Positions 1 to 11,551 of a stretch of 64,000 bases of DNA are shown in pieces. How positions within the stretch are numbered: position 1 is the first letter of the stretch; every line of letters begins with the position of its first letter. Under the pieces are notes generated by a model. That model saw only the letters and a list, made by a program, of their open reading frames with translations, had not been told where the DNA came from and made no database searches. The translations under genes and the position numbers were made by a program. Source of the DNA: Allium sativum (taxonomy: Eukaryota > Streptophyta > Magnoliopsida > Asparagales > Amaryllidaceae); contig CM060915.1 of assembly GCA_030737875.1 (NCBI GenBank), positions 571,624,577 to 571,688,576 of the forward strand, in the 5' to 3' direction.

Positions 1-580
1 TTCATTTTTAATCTGACTGTAACCTCATGAAAATTCCTCCTCCTTTTACTCCTTAACTTCGTTTCACATAATAGAAAGCTTCACAAGTAAAAATCAAAAG
101 CCACTCCTCTTTATAACTTCTCAAAATCCAATAAACTCCAGAATAAAAAAGGGGCAAGTCGATTTTTCCAAGTTAAAAATAAAATTTGTAAATTGAAATG
201 AAATTGTGATCCACGATTCAGATGGAAAAAAACCATCGAAGACATCTGGAGCTCGTTCGAAGCGCTCGCAAACGGAGTGCGATGCAATTAGGAGAGGGGT
301 GATGACTGGAAATCGCAGCATCGATTTGGGGGAGGCAGTAAGGTCGCGATAACAACAAGTAGTTCGAGTTTGACGGACGGGGTTTCTGACCGTTGTTGAA
401 GGGAAGAGGGGCACCGCATTGTCAGGGATCAGTGTTCATTCTGGAAGGTCGATGTGGTTTAGGGTAGCGTACTCGTGAGATGAAACAACCAATACTTAGG
501 TAGAGGCAACATCGGATTTGTTTGGGTCCGAGTTCAAAACTGAATTGGAAGCTGCCATGTTTAACTGCAGTAGGGTTAAG
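1..580 (+). mobile_element. LTR3, left part (giant LTR interrupted by LTR1)
   Basis: I read this as the promoter-proximal and cassette part of a giant LTR whose start lies left of the window. It resumes at 11552 after the LTR1 insertion. A pyrimidine-rich stretch with a TATA-like tttataac near 111 is followed by mixed-composition, gene-like sequence (about 180-580) in the same style as the cassette of LTR2 at 7140-7800. The join is supported by TTAAG at 576-580 and TCAAG at 11547-11551 flanking LTR1, and by the sequence after 11551 running into a splice-donor-like site at 11797 and modules shared with LTR2. The minus-strand open frames at 121-414 and 422-607 resemble no family I recognise. 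An unrelated host 5' UTR is the main alternative. Confidence 0.5.
576..580. repeat. Left target-site duplication of LTR1 (TTAAG)
   Basis: TTAAG lies immediately before the TGTAACAACCCGG start of LTR1. The partner at 11547-11551 reads TCAAG, one transition different, as expected for an old insertion. Confidence 0.55.
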
Positions 581-2240
581 TGTAACAACCCGGAAAATCA
601 GAGCCAATTTAAATTTTTTATTTTAGCTATTTTAATGAATTTTGAATATTTAAAATGATTTATTTTAAATAATAATGACTAAAAAATTATTTGAATCGAA
701 GTTAGAACGGATAAATTTATTTTAATTATATAACGAGCCTGAAATAGCGCGGCAGTTTGAAAATTTGACTTTGAACTTTGACGGAATGTAAAGGATTCAA
801 AGTAAATCGGATTTTAGTAAAACCAAAAATATTTAAATCTGTTTAATTATATCTTTCTAACAAATCTGAAAAATCGAAATTTCGTAGTGGGAATCAAAAG
901 TTACGGCCAGTTGAATATTCAGAATAGTCACTATGGAATAAATATAGTCCTTAAAAATAGATATTTTGCAAAAGACCTCCATTTCCGATGAAACTACTTT
1001 GGTTGGATCTGGAATGTCAATTTATTACTAGGTATAAAATTCCATAATTTTTGGAATTAATATACGAGCGTGGCAAAGGAAAACACGTTTGGTAATTTCA
1101 GTTTGAATTGGATTGACCAGAAAATGGCCATTTTTCAAACGGTCTCCAAATTCGACGAAATTAATTTTTTTGGAACCGTATCGTCCCAACATAGCTAGAT
1201 TTGTTTTTCAGGAATTTTTGGAATCAGTATGTGGCCCCGCAAATTAAAATGTACGTTTAAATCCAAATTTGAATGTTTTATATTTTAATTTGAAGAAAAA
1301 CTGGCTGAAACAGTCGAATGGGCCTACGAAACATATTCCATTTTGTCCGGAATGGGGGTATTTAGCTAGGAGCATCAGTCATTGGGTTTGATTTGGAGTT
1401 CGTACGGATAAATGGGTATATTTGGAAATTAAAGGAATTAAAATAATAAATAAATATAAATATATTATCCAATCATTGTTGACTCAGCCACTTCTCAAGA
1501 ATCCCGATCCTCTCGATTTCGACGATGGAAAGAAGCTCCAATCTTCTCTCCTCCGTATCTCTCAAACCACGCAACGAAATCATTCGATCCAGTTAAGGAT
1601 TTTGTAGATCCAAGTCTCCTCTTTAAATTCATATAGGATTTGTAATTTATTGCTGCTTATTTTGCTCAAATCACCTCAATGAACGTCCGCTGTTTGAGCC
1701 GCCACCATCGCTTCATCCCGAAGTCGAACTGCACAAGGCCACCAGCGCCGGGTGCGCCTCTCCAAGGCCAACAACGTAGCGAAGGCCGATCGTCCAATCG
1801 CTTCACGGTTTTCATGAAAATCTCAGACCTAGTTTTGAAGAATATGGAAAGGTAACGGTCTTTGATTTAATTAAATAGTTAATAACAATTTAAAGCGTTG
1901 CAAAGTATGTTTAAAGAATAAAAATCATATCTTTTTCAAATGTTGTCGAAATCCAGTGAAACAAGAGACATTGGACTCGTGACGACGTCTTCTACATTTT
2001 AGAAGAGACCGGAGAATTTTTGGAGCTTCCTACAATTTTAGGAGGAGTGGAACCCAATATGAGCAATCTAAATTCAAATTGGAATCTATACGCGTTGTAT
2101 AACTTATATAAGCAATGTATAAATTATATACGTGTTGTATATCTCATATATGAGCGTTGTATAAATTATATAAGCGATGTATAAATTGTACATGCGTTGT
2201 ATAAATCATATATGCGTTGAATGGAATTGAAATGAAATGG

Positions 2241-2242
2241 AA

Positions 2243-2276
<34 letters not shown>

Positions 2277-2292
2277 GTATACACACACACAC
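2241..2292. repeat. Compound microsatellite (TA)n(TATG)n(AC)n
   Basis: A run of TA dinucleotides passes into TATG units and then AC units inside LTR1. It lies shortly before 'ccatggacgatat', the counterpart of the 'accatggatgg' segment of element A's LTR. Confidence 0.9.
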
Positions 2293-2567
2293 TCCCCTTG
2301 TCCACAGCCATGGACGATATAAATTGATTCTGTTGTGAATGGTTGATTGATTGTGGTTAAGATTGATTGATTGTGGTTGCAACAAATTTGGTTGTGTTTG
2401 TGGTATATTCATTGTGTTATGAAAATGAATGATATTGTGGAAATCATTGAAATGAAAGTATTGTAATGCTGCAAGGCCTAGGATAGCAGAGGAACCATGC
2501 TGGACACGGTGCCGGTGCTAAATACCCTGCCGTTGTAATGTTGAAATTTTCTGAAATATTCATGTGA

Positions 2568-3310
2568 TGAAAAATATTCATGTTTGAAATAAATTTTTGA
2601 ACGATAAAAATAACATTTTTATTGTATATATGAAGTATATAAAATATTCATGTTTGAAATAAATTGTTTAAACGATAAAAATAACATTTTTATTGTATGT
2701 ATGAAGTATATAAAATATTCATGTTTGAAATAAATTGTTTGAATGATAAAAATCACATTTTATTGTATATACGAGTCACTAAAAATATTCATGTTGGAAA
2801 TGAAATACTTTAACAATAAAAATCATATTTTTATTGTATGTAGGAACCTTTAAAAATAACCATAGGTTGAAATAAATATTTATCGATTGAAAATAATATT
2901 TTTAACATGTATATGAACTGTTTAAAATTACCATAGGTTGAAATAAATATTTGTTGATTGAAAATAATATTTTTAACAAGTCTATAAATTGTTAAAAATA
3001 ACAATAGGTCGAAATAAATATTTGTTGATTGAAAATAATATTTTTAACATGTATATGAACTGTTAAAAATAACCATAGGCTAAAATAAATATTTTTTGAT
3101 TGAAAGTAATATTTTTAACATGTATATGAACTGTTAAAAATAACCATAGGTTGAAATAAATATTTTTTGATTGAAAATAATATTTTTAACATGTATATGA
3201 ACTGTTAAAAATAACCATAGATTGAAATAAATATTTGTTGATTGAAAATAATATTTTTAACATGTATATGAAGTGTTAAAAAATCATCATGTATAGAAAT
3301 AAATATTTGT
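2568..3310. repeat. 71-bp minisatellite, about 10 copies, in LTR1
   Basis: The unit runs 'gttgaaataaatatttgttg' then 'attgaaaataatatttttaac' and 'atgtatatgaactgttaaaaa', period about 71 bp. The right-hand units are nearly identical; the left-hand units are older and more diverged. Elements A (about 44960-45060) and D (about 32820-32900) carry one or two diverged units at the equivalent place, so this is a local expansion of a normal LTR module. Confidence 0.85.
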
Positions 3311-4146
3311 TCGCTAAAAATATTAATTTTTGCTTAGATATGCATGTATATACATATGCTAAATAGGTAAATGGATTTGCTGTTGAGTAAAGAATTTATT
3401 TGCGTGCCCGACAAATAGGTAAACCTTAACGAGTTGGCTGCGCAGTTTTATTTATATATCAACTCCTGTGAATGCCATTGGATGCGGTGTGCTGGTTTCT
3501 CTGTGTGAGATTATAAATGTCGCCATAGGATAGTAACAATAAATTTTGAACTATACTACATGACATACAATGTGAAGAGAGCATACTTCATCATATACCA
3601 CATCAGCATTTGGAGCTAATGGGACGAGGTTGGGATTACCATACGGGCAAGACGCTTGTATGGCGTTGACTATATTATAAGTTGAACTGAAGACTGGTAT
3701 GGAAAGAATAAATATAACGATAAATTGCCAGATTAAATAAAAACCCCACACGGGTGTAGAGTTGACAATAATCACGTCGCTCTAGTTATTAGATACGACA
3801 CATAGATTATTTATTTTCCAACACTGGACGAGGTGACGAGATTTATCTCTGGAGTAATTTTACACACTCTCTTGGGCATAGATAGGACACTAAAAATTGT
3901 GTGTGCATATACTGGATTTATTGGGTACCTAATACGGCCCAATAAATTTCCAAACCCCTCCTCGTACAAAGGAGATTTTGGCGAAAATTTTCAAAATTTA
4001 AAGGCGTTGGCCAAATTTTTGAAGTGAAAATGGTTCGGAAATCGTCGGATGAATTATATTTATATATATATAAATATAATTAAAATAAAACGAATAACAA
4101 TGCTGCAGTTTGCATTTTGAAATCTTAATTTTAAACAATTATTACG

Positions 4147-4170
4147 GGAGATCCGACCGTCGGATTTTCC
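4147..4170. promoter_or_regulatory. 24-bp near-palindrome conserved among the giant LTRs
   Basis: GGAGATCC...GGATTTTCC is a near-perfect dyad around CGACCGTCGG. The same site occurs in element A (46305-46328, 53562-53585) and element B (41890-41913, 62732-62755). Function unknown; a protein-binding site or an RNA stem is possible. Confidence 0.5.
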
Positions 4171-6175
4171 CGAAACCGGAACCGTTAGGTTCGCTTTGGA
4201 AAGGTCTTTCCAACGATATAAAATTCGTTAAGATCCAACAGTTAGATTTTTCGAAATGTTTAAATCAAATTTGGACGAGAGCAGCGCCATGGCCATCGAA
4301 TGACCTGAAACGTCGTTCGATGGAAATGGACTATTTTTAAATAAATAAAAATAGTGAAAAATTGTTTTAAAATATTATAAATGATATGGAATGGAGATAA
4401 ACCGATTTTGCCTTAGTTTTTCAGATATTTTGATGGTTGGATGTATTTGACATGAAAATTATACTAATGAATTGAAATGTGGATGTCGAATAGTTTAACC
4501 ATAGAAAGAATTGATTTGAATTATATATATGCGTGAATTATTTGAAAAGGGAGAATTAATTCTCATTTTAAATAATTGATCGACAATGAAAAATTCGAAG
4601 ATATGAAGACGGTGGTCGAAGACCGGAGATCTTTACATCGTTTGGATGATTACTGATGTCTTGATTGGGAGGCATCCCAAGACAAGGTTATAAGTGGTGA
4701 TCGTCCAGACGTACTTGGAGATCAACCGGATATGCGACGACCTCTCTCCTGTATTGGACATATGGGACAAGGAATAAGGTGCCTCCGGTTTCGTTCAGAC
4801 CCAGAAGAACTAGTAAATGGATGTGTGTCTGACATTGGATTTTATTTTGTGCTGATTGATTTCTATTAAATATATATTTGTTTGGTGGCGGAGAATTTAT
4901 TCTCTTACTTAACACCCTTCTCTAAGACGTACGAGCTTAGAGGTTATATATCGATATACATCAGTCTCATGGCGTGGAATGTCAATGTGGCATGCTGAGA
5001 TGCAATGATCATGGCTTTTGTTGAAAAGCAGAGTCTTGTGGTTGATGATCAAAGCACGGCTTTAATATTGTGTAGCTTTGTGTATGGCGTTAATTCGCGA
5101 GCCTCACACCTCGAGTATGAACCAGAATGGGAGAGGACTTCAGGGAGGACATGCTTTTCCTTCTAGCTAGGGGTGGTGTAATGGTATGGAGCCCAGACAT
5201 TTTTACTTATGTGGATGATGGAAAGCGAGGCGCCTTAGTTATATCGGTCACTACAGTACCGATGGATGGTTTGGTCGATATATGACCAGTTTACGCCCTA
5301 TAGGGTGGGGAAACGTATTGTTCAGGCATTTTAATCCACCTCATGTGGACCGGCCCTGACGATCCAAGGCTTGTCTGCGCGCTTGCCTGAGACATGGGCT
5401 AGAGCGTCTCGAAGTCGGTAAGGACGATCCCTTGCCTTGGTTCATAATGGAAACCCAACTTCCAATACGACATGTGCGGTTTTGATTGTAAACCTATATA
5501 TGGCAGCATAGTGGCATGGGACGCTCATGGCGTCTATGATTGATACATTATAATGGAAATCATTTTTAAAACAAATATGCACTAGTAATAATATCAAATG
5601 ATTTTGATTTATACGTATCAAGCATATTTTGGCCATTATAAGGTAAAACTCTATTCTCCGACTTGCGTTGCATTGTGTGATGGGACCTGAGTCTTATAAC
5701 AACTTCATTTTTGTAAAAAGCATTGTGATGTTTAAATGATTTATTTGTTTTAAGCACTGGAAATCCAATGGAGTAAACCCGTTCCGCGTTAGCGGCATGG
5801 TCCTATGATTGGCCTTATTATTAAATAAATTAAGTAGATTTCTCATACCAGTCCCATGACTGACTCGTAGTTTGTTTCAGTTTGCAAACTCGGATGCCCT
5901 TATTTCTACACGGGCAGCCTTGTGTTCATGTTTTAGCAGGCTCATTTTGGATAGCTATAGAGCCGAAGATGGATTCTATCATTTCATTTATGTTGTACAG
6001 ACTTCGTTATGTATATTATGTTTGATTTCGCTACAGACATTTTATATAAAGCTGAAACTGTATTTTTGTACTAAGTATGATCCTAATATACTATGTAACT
6101 CTGATGATTATATTTTTTCCACTGTAATTGGTTGTACATTATCTGGTGTAATGATATCTATGTTCTGCTGTTATT

Positions 6176-6180
6176 GTTTA
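6176..6180. repeat. Left target-site duplication of LTR2 (GTTTA)
   Basis: GTTTA directly precedes the TGTAATGACCCGC start of LTR2 and is repeated exactly after its TTACA end at 11483-11487. Confidence 0.85.
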
Positions 6181-7134
6181 TGTAATGACCCGCATTTGCA
6201 GAGGTATTATAATTAATTTATTTAATTATATAAATAGTGATATAGTGAATTTAATGGTCGTGGAATTAAATAACTGGGAATATTTAATTAAAATAATAAA
6301 TTAAATAATATATTTAATTCTAAAATAATCAGAATTGGCTGCAATGACGATATGGTGTGAACCGGATCATCTGTGATATTTAATTCAGCTTGGAATTGAA
6401 TTTGAATAACGAATATATTATATAAACGACAGTTTGAACATAGAATTATATTATAATTAAAATCGAGCTCGAAATGGCGCTGCAGTTCGTAAATTGGCGA
6501 TTCGAACTTCAACTGAATGTACAGAGCCCGTTTTAAATCGGATTTCTGTGAAACAAGAGACGTACGGAGCTGGTGGAGTATATCTTTCTAGTGGAAGAGA
6601 AAAATCGGGATTTCGTCGTGTAGATTTTGATTTATGTCCAAATCAAATTTTAAAATAGTCACTATAGAATCGTTTATCGACCGTAAGGATTTATTCGATA
6701 TAACTAGTTACCGGTTTCGAATTTAGACAAGGTTCTTTTGGGACATAACGATAATTTAATTTTTTGAATTTTATTGTAATTTTTAATTAATTAAATAAGC
6801 AACTTTTTATTTGGAGTATTTTGCACCCTGTAATCAATATTTTGAGGTTTCAAAATATGAGTTAATCTACCGGTATTATTATATTTTTGGGATCGTGGCA
6901 CCGAGCTGATTTCAACGGTATGTTTATTTCTGTTGATAGAAATCCGTAAACAAGTAGAGTTTCATATAACGGGTACGCTAAATTCAAATGGACACACCGA
7001 ACATGAAGGAATGGCTCTCGTGATTCCACATTTCAACAGAAGGAATGGCTCACATTCGAACACCATATATAAATACAACATAATATACCCTCCATGTTTC
7101 ATTTTCCATTTAAACACTTAGTCGTTCTTTAGCC

Positions 7135-7156
7135 TATAAAACTATTCTATAAATAG
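7135..7156 (+). promoter_or_regulatory. LTR2 core promoter (double TATA box)
   Basis: TATAAA at 7135-7140 and TATAAATAG at 7148-7156 are followed by a pyrimidine-rich stretch typical of plant initiation regions. It lies about 0.95 kb into the LTR, matching the element A promoter at about 1.04 kb. Confidence 0.6.
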
Positions 7157-7159
7157 AGT

Positions 7160-7791
7160 ATACATCCCTTAACCTTATTTCTTTAGCTCTCAAAGTCAAC
7201 AGAAAGTAAGCCGCCAGGTTTTTCAGTAAACAAAAATTTCCAAACCCAAAAGAAAATCCAAAACAATTCTGAACAAATTCTATAAATCTATATAGTTATA
7301 TATATGGAATCCCAACTCTATTCTCTTCATACTCATGCGATTTTGGATGAGGTCGACTATATTTTCCATCGTTGGAATTTGACGCAGCGAGCTAGGGTTC
7401 CACGTTATGGGTTTTTGGAGCGTTGATACTCGAATTCAAGGTCGTTTTTGAACTTAGTAGGAGAAGTAGGACTTGCGAGATGTTTTGGGTGATTTCGGTT
7501 TGAAAAATCGTCGATCGATGTACTGGCAATCGCGATTTTGAGCTGAAGTCATAGGTTGGAAGAAGGCGACGAGTTCATTGTGAAGGGGACTGCGAGGTGG
7601 AGTTTGAGGAGGAGAGAACGATGGTGTATTCGGTTCGAGAATCGATGTAGTGTTGATGGAAGGGATGGAGATCGAAGTGGGGTTAGTGGCATTTGGAATG
7701 TCTGTAGCTTACGGGATGGCCACGTTTGAGAAGAAGGAAGAAATGGTAAACGGGTTGGGCTTGCGCAAGGGAAAATGGGCCGAAGTCAAAG
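7160..7791 (+). other. Variable cassette of LTR2
   Basis: This is a higher-GC, purine-rich segment (gaggtgg, aggagaga and similar runs) unlike the AT-rich LTR around it and unlike the cassettes of the other LTRs. It ends 'gtcaaag|gtgaaag', a possible 5' splice site at 7792. The 62-codon frame at 7650-7838 has no recognisable domain. It looks like captured gene or UTR sequence, but I do not recognise a source. Confidence 0.4.
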
Positions 7792-8041
7792 GTGAAAGCC
7801 CAAATGGAATTCAAGTTATAATTTTTTATATAAAATAAATGTATATAAACTTCGAACTTGAATAACTTTTTCATATATTATCGAAATTCAGCGAAACAAG
7901 ATCCGACCGGATCATATAGACGGATACCACCCAATGGAACTGACTGGAAGTGGATTGGGGCTCATATGAAATTATGGCGAAATAAATTGTTTGATTCAAA
8001 TCAAACAACAGTTTATCGTTCTTTAACGATGAACTGCCAAA

Positions 8042-8056
8042 GTGAGTAAATCTCAC
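8042..8056. promoter_or_regulatory. GTGAG-N5-CTCAC motif in LTR2
   Basis: A perfect 5-bp dyad with spacer TAAAT. The identical 15-mer occurs in LTR3 (12070-12084), and variants with other spacers occur in E (38481-38495) and B (56609-56623, 63947-63961). GTGAGT could also act as a 5' splice site, with GGATGCAG near 8244 as the acceptor. Confidence 0.5.
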
Positions 8057-8549
8057 TAACTCTGAACAGTTTATAAATTCATGTTGTATTTTTAGAACTG
8101 TTAAATATTGGCTGATTGACTATGTGTCGACTGTTTGATTGAACCACTAGTCAGTTAGTTGGATTTCGATATTGATTCTGTTTATCAGAATATATCATAC
8201 GGAACTGAAAATAAATGTTGATTTTATTGTGTAACATCTGTGGATGCAGGGAAACAGGTTGGAGGAATCCGACTGGATTCCTCAACAGTTATTTTATTGT
8301 TTTCATATATTGTGATATATAACGTGATTTATAATCTATTGTTGATAATATGTGTATGGACGGTATTGGACATCGTAATTTGATATGTTAAACACCATAA
8401 CATACCGGGATTTGGAGAAAAGGGAAATTTGTCAAAGTGAATACTGAAAAGAGAATATTTATAAATAGAATATTTATAAATAGAAATTTATCTATAAATG
8501 GATTATGTATAAATAGAAAATACTTAGAAATAAAACCCTAAAGGAATTA

Positions 8550-8855
8550 TTTGCAAACCATTTGCAAATAGATTAGAAAGAGAAATGTTTGTAAACCATT
8601 TAAAAATAGAATAGAAAGAGAAAGGTTTGTAAACCATTTACAAATCAATCAGAAAGAGAAAGATTTGTAAACCATTTACAAATCAATTAGAAAGAGAAAT
8701 GTTTGTAAACCATTTACAAATGAGATTGAATAGGGAATATTTGTAAAACCTTTACAAATGAAATCGAAAGAGGCATATTTGTAAAACCTTTACAAATGAA
8801 ATCGAAAAGGAGATATTTGTAAAACCATTTACAAATAGAATTAAAAAGGAAATAT
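8550..8855. repeat. 38-bp palindromic minisatellite, 8 copies, in LTR2
   Basis: Each unit opens with TTTGTAAACC(A)TTTACAAAT, itself an inverted repeat, followed by a purine-rich spacer. Units begin near 8550, 8588, 8626, 8664, 8702, 8741, 8779 and 8817. Confidence 0.85.
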
Positions 8856-8869
8856 TTAGAAAATAAATA

Positions 8870-9590
8870 GAGTTAAACCAGTTAGAGTTAATCAAATAGA
8901 GTTAACCAGTTAGAGTTAAACCAGTTAGAGTTAAACTAGTTAGAGTTAATCAGTTAGAGTAAATCGATAGAGTTAAATCGAACTAGAGTTATTCAAATGG
9001 AATTTATCGAATATTAGTTTATTCGAATAGAGTTAAAGGAAAGGAGTTATCAATTATTAGTAAATCGAAGGAGTTATCGATTATAGTTTAATCGAAAAGA
9101 GTTATCGATTTGTTTAATCGAAGTGAGTTATAGAATATTGGTTATTCGAAGGAGTTATCGAATTTAGTTATTCGATGGAGTTAATCGATTAGAGTTAAAA
9201 TAAAGGAGTTAATCGAATATAGTTTATTCGAAAAGAATCAATTGAGTTAATCGAATATTAGTGATTCGAATAAAGTAAAAGGAGTTATCGAATATTAGTT
9301 ATTCGATTAAGAGTTAAATAGAGTTATCGAATAATAGTTATTCGAATAGAGTTAAATGGAGTTAAAGGAATAAATCGAATATAGTTTTTTTCAAATAAAG
9401 TAAAAGGAGTTAATCGAATTTGGTTTATTAGAATAGAGTTAAAGGAGTTATCGACTAGAGTTAAATCAAATAGAGTTAATCCAATAGCGTTAGTCCAATA
9501 GAGTTAATTGATAAGGGTTAATCGAATAGAGTAAATTGAATAGAGTTATCGAATATACCTTATCGAAGGAAAGAATTATCGAATAGAGAT
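8870..9590. repeat. Degenerate GAGTTA/ATCGAA tandem repeat in LTR2
   Basis: About 700 bp is built from short diverged units of the type gagtta-atcgaatatt-agttattcgaa. It resembles the ttgaatcgaata minisatellite of element A in composition and place within the LTR. Confidence 0.75.
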
Positions 9591-11482
9591 GATTCGAAAG
9601 AGAGTTGCGTAAGGAAGTTTGTTAAAGAATTAAAAGGTGAACTTTGTCTATTTCAAGGTTAGAAACGTTGTTCAGTTAAGGTCTGAGAGGTAGTATTACC
9701 CCAACTTGATTGACTTCATTTTTAACTAAGGAATGGTTAAGGTTTGATAGTGAAGGTGGGTTAAAGGAATTTAGTTAATAAGCGTAATGGTTTGAGTTGG
9801 CATCGCGATGGTTTGTTTAAACATCTGTCTAAGTCCAATGAAGGAGTTTTGGAAATGTTTTCCAAATAAGAACAAGAAATGTTTTCTGATATGGAAAACA
9901 AGAAATGGAAATGTTTTCCAATGGTAATAACATATATTTTCTAAATTTAGAAAATAAGAAATGTTGAATATAGGGAAACAGGAGATGAAAAATGAACTAA
10001 GGAGATAAATGTTAAATGATGGTTGACTTGATAGAATTTCCACCTGGAAATAATATCGTTGTTTGCACACTGTTTTTCTTTGATGGTTAAATCACAGACT
10101 ATCGAAGTTTTGACCATTTTAACGTTGTTAATATAGAGAGACCGGTTGGATTATTATCCAAAGAACCACTCTGTATTGGCATAAGCGTTGCGAATCATAT
10201 ATGCCAAAGATAATTAAAGACGGAGTAAAGTGCAAGGGCTATTGTATAAGTCTTAGATAACAGTGCCTAAGATGGATGTACTGAATAGTGCCTTCGGTTC
10301 ATCCTGTTCCTGGATGACTTGTACGGATGAGTATCTGACAAAGTATTTTCAGAAAGGTCACGTACATTGATTTCTTCAACCGTACCAAGAGTGGAAGCGG
10401 AGAAGGAAACTTCTTTAGCTAACACGTAATGTACTGTTGTAGACGTCAATTAGTGATTTTCGATGGATCTGACAATGTGGCATTCGAAGTGAATCTGATG
10501 TGATGATGAAGCGTAACGTCAAGCCTCATCAACCAGTAAATGAAAAAAATCGGGCAGGCAGCATGGCTAAGTCGGTCGCTCCGAAGTAGGGTGTATAATC
10601 ACCTGATCTAGAGTTTCATTTATTTCTAAAAATCTATTGTTAATGCTGTCCCATTCGGGAAACGGTTGCTGATCCCAACTGTTGGTGATATACATTCGAT
10701 ACACTCAAGCGAAATGAGTGGTCGGTCACGTGTGGTCGGGTTGCAAGATGTTCATGTTGAATCCAGTATATTCCTTTCTAGAGATACACTAGCGAAAGGT
10801 GGTTCCATACCTTGTCATAGTTGGAAATCCATTACCCAATACGTGCTTGCGGTTTTGATTGTATACTATATATAGAACATGAGATGGAAGCGTTTCTACT
10901 ATATGATTATTATATTGTGGTTGATAGACATTATTATAATATCAAAAGGTTTTTGATATAAAGATAATTTGGATTCTCATAAGGGAAAAACCCGTTCCGT
11001 TATACGGCGTGGTCTTATGAGATATCGTTTACTTGTTCAAACTGTTTTACTCATACCAGTCCCATGACTGACCCGGAGTTTATTTTGTTGTTTTCCCTAA
11101 ACTCTTGGGTGCCCAATTTTGTATGGGCAGTCAAGTAGTCAGGATTTACAGATATACTGGAAGAGCTTGGAGCAGGACGCTTCAGGATTGTATAGCTATA
11201 GTTATTTTCGCTGTGTTGTAAGTGTTGTACTTTGATAATGATGTATATTCAAGTACAGATGTATATTTCAAGTTATGTTATATATATTATATGTTATTCG
11301 TTCCGCTGTGAGGTTCGTGTTACTCTGATGTTGTGTTCTTCTTCTTCTTCTATTCTAATTTTCTATCTCATCTTTCCTCACCCTCTAATTTCTTTCATTA
11401 ATGACCGGTATTTTCGATCCTTGGATGTTCGATATGTGTTATATATCGGATAACCAAGATCGCATTTTTCCGTGTCATTACA

Positions 11483-11487
11483 GTTTA
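11483..11487. repeat. Right target-site duplication of LTR2 (GTTTA)
   Basis: Exact copy of 6176-6180, directly after the LTR2 terminus TTACA. Confidence 0.85.
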
Positions 11488-11546
11488 TGTGTTATATTCC
11501 AAAGGTTATCCTTGCTTCTATGGCACAGGAGTTTAGGGTCATCTCA
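11488..11546 (+). mobile_element. LTR1, right part (last 59 bp)
   Basis: This is the 3' terminus of LTR1 downstream of the LTR2 insertion. Its end 'ggagtttagggtcatctca' resembles the element B LTR end, which reads 'gaagttcgggtcgtttca' on the minus strand. It is followed by TCAAG, near-identical to TTAAG at 576-580. Confidence 0.6.
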
Positions 11547-11551
11547 TCAAG
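11547..11551. repeat. Right target-site duplication of LTR1 (TCAAG)
   Basis: One mismatch to TTAAG at 576-580. It directly follows the CA terminus of LTR1. Confidence 0.5.

Larger units (their letters stand above)
581..6180 (+). mobile_element. LTR1, left part (giant apparent solo LTR)
   Basis: It starts TGTAACAACCCGGAAAATC, like the start of element A's LTR (TGTAATAACCCGGAAAATC). It then follows the family order: U3-like block with a GTGAAACAAG-like motif, cassette (about 1480-1851) ending AAAG|GTAACG, a 71-bp minisatellite (2568-3310), the 24-bp near-palindrome at 4147-4170, the 'gatgaagacggtggtc' block near 4600, and the 3' block with 'cagtcccatgactgac' near 5850. Pieces that in element A belong to the internal domain occur at about 3360-3430 and 3930-4030. 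LTR2 is inserted after 6180, and LTR1 resumes at 11488. Joined length is about 5.65 kb. No PBS or interior follows, so it is probably a solo LTR. Confidence 0.75.
6181..11482 (+). mobile_element. LTR2, complete giant solo LTR (5302 bp)
   Basis: It begins TGTAATGACCCGC and ends GTGTCATTACA, with exact 5-bp GTTTA duplications on both sides. Inside are a U3-like block with 'ctgcagttcgtaaattgg' near 6480, a TATA region at 7135-7156, a cassette at about 7160-7790, the GTGAG-N5-CTCAC motif at 8042-8056, a GGATGCAG site near 8244, two minisatellite blocks (8550-8855 and about 8870-9590), and the family 3' block with 'cagtcccatgactgac' near 11050. There is no PBS, PPT or interior, so the element was reduced to a single LTR, presumably by LTR-LTR recombination. 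It is inserted in the last 60 bp of LTR1. Confidence 0.88.

Noticed and set aside
5872..6216. 114-aa frame with Cys-rich end (CCYCLC)
   Set aside because: It crosses the LTR1/LTR2 junction at 6180/6181, so it is a chance fusion of two repeats.
8550..8855. CRISPR-like array of regularly spaced repeats
   Set aside because: Repeat and 'spacer' are both conserved between units and the context is a plant LTR; it is a minisatellite.
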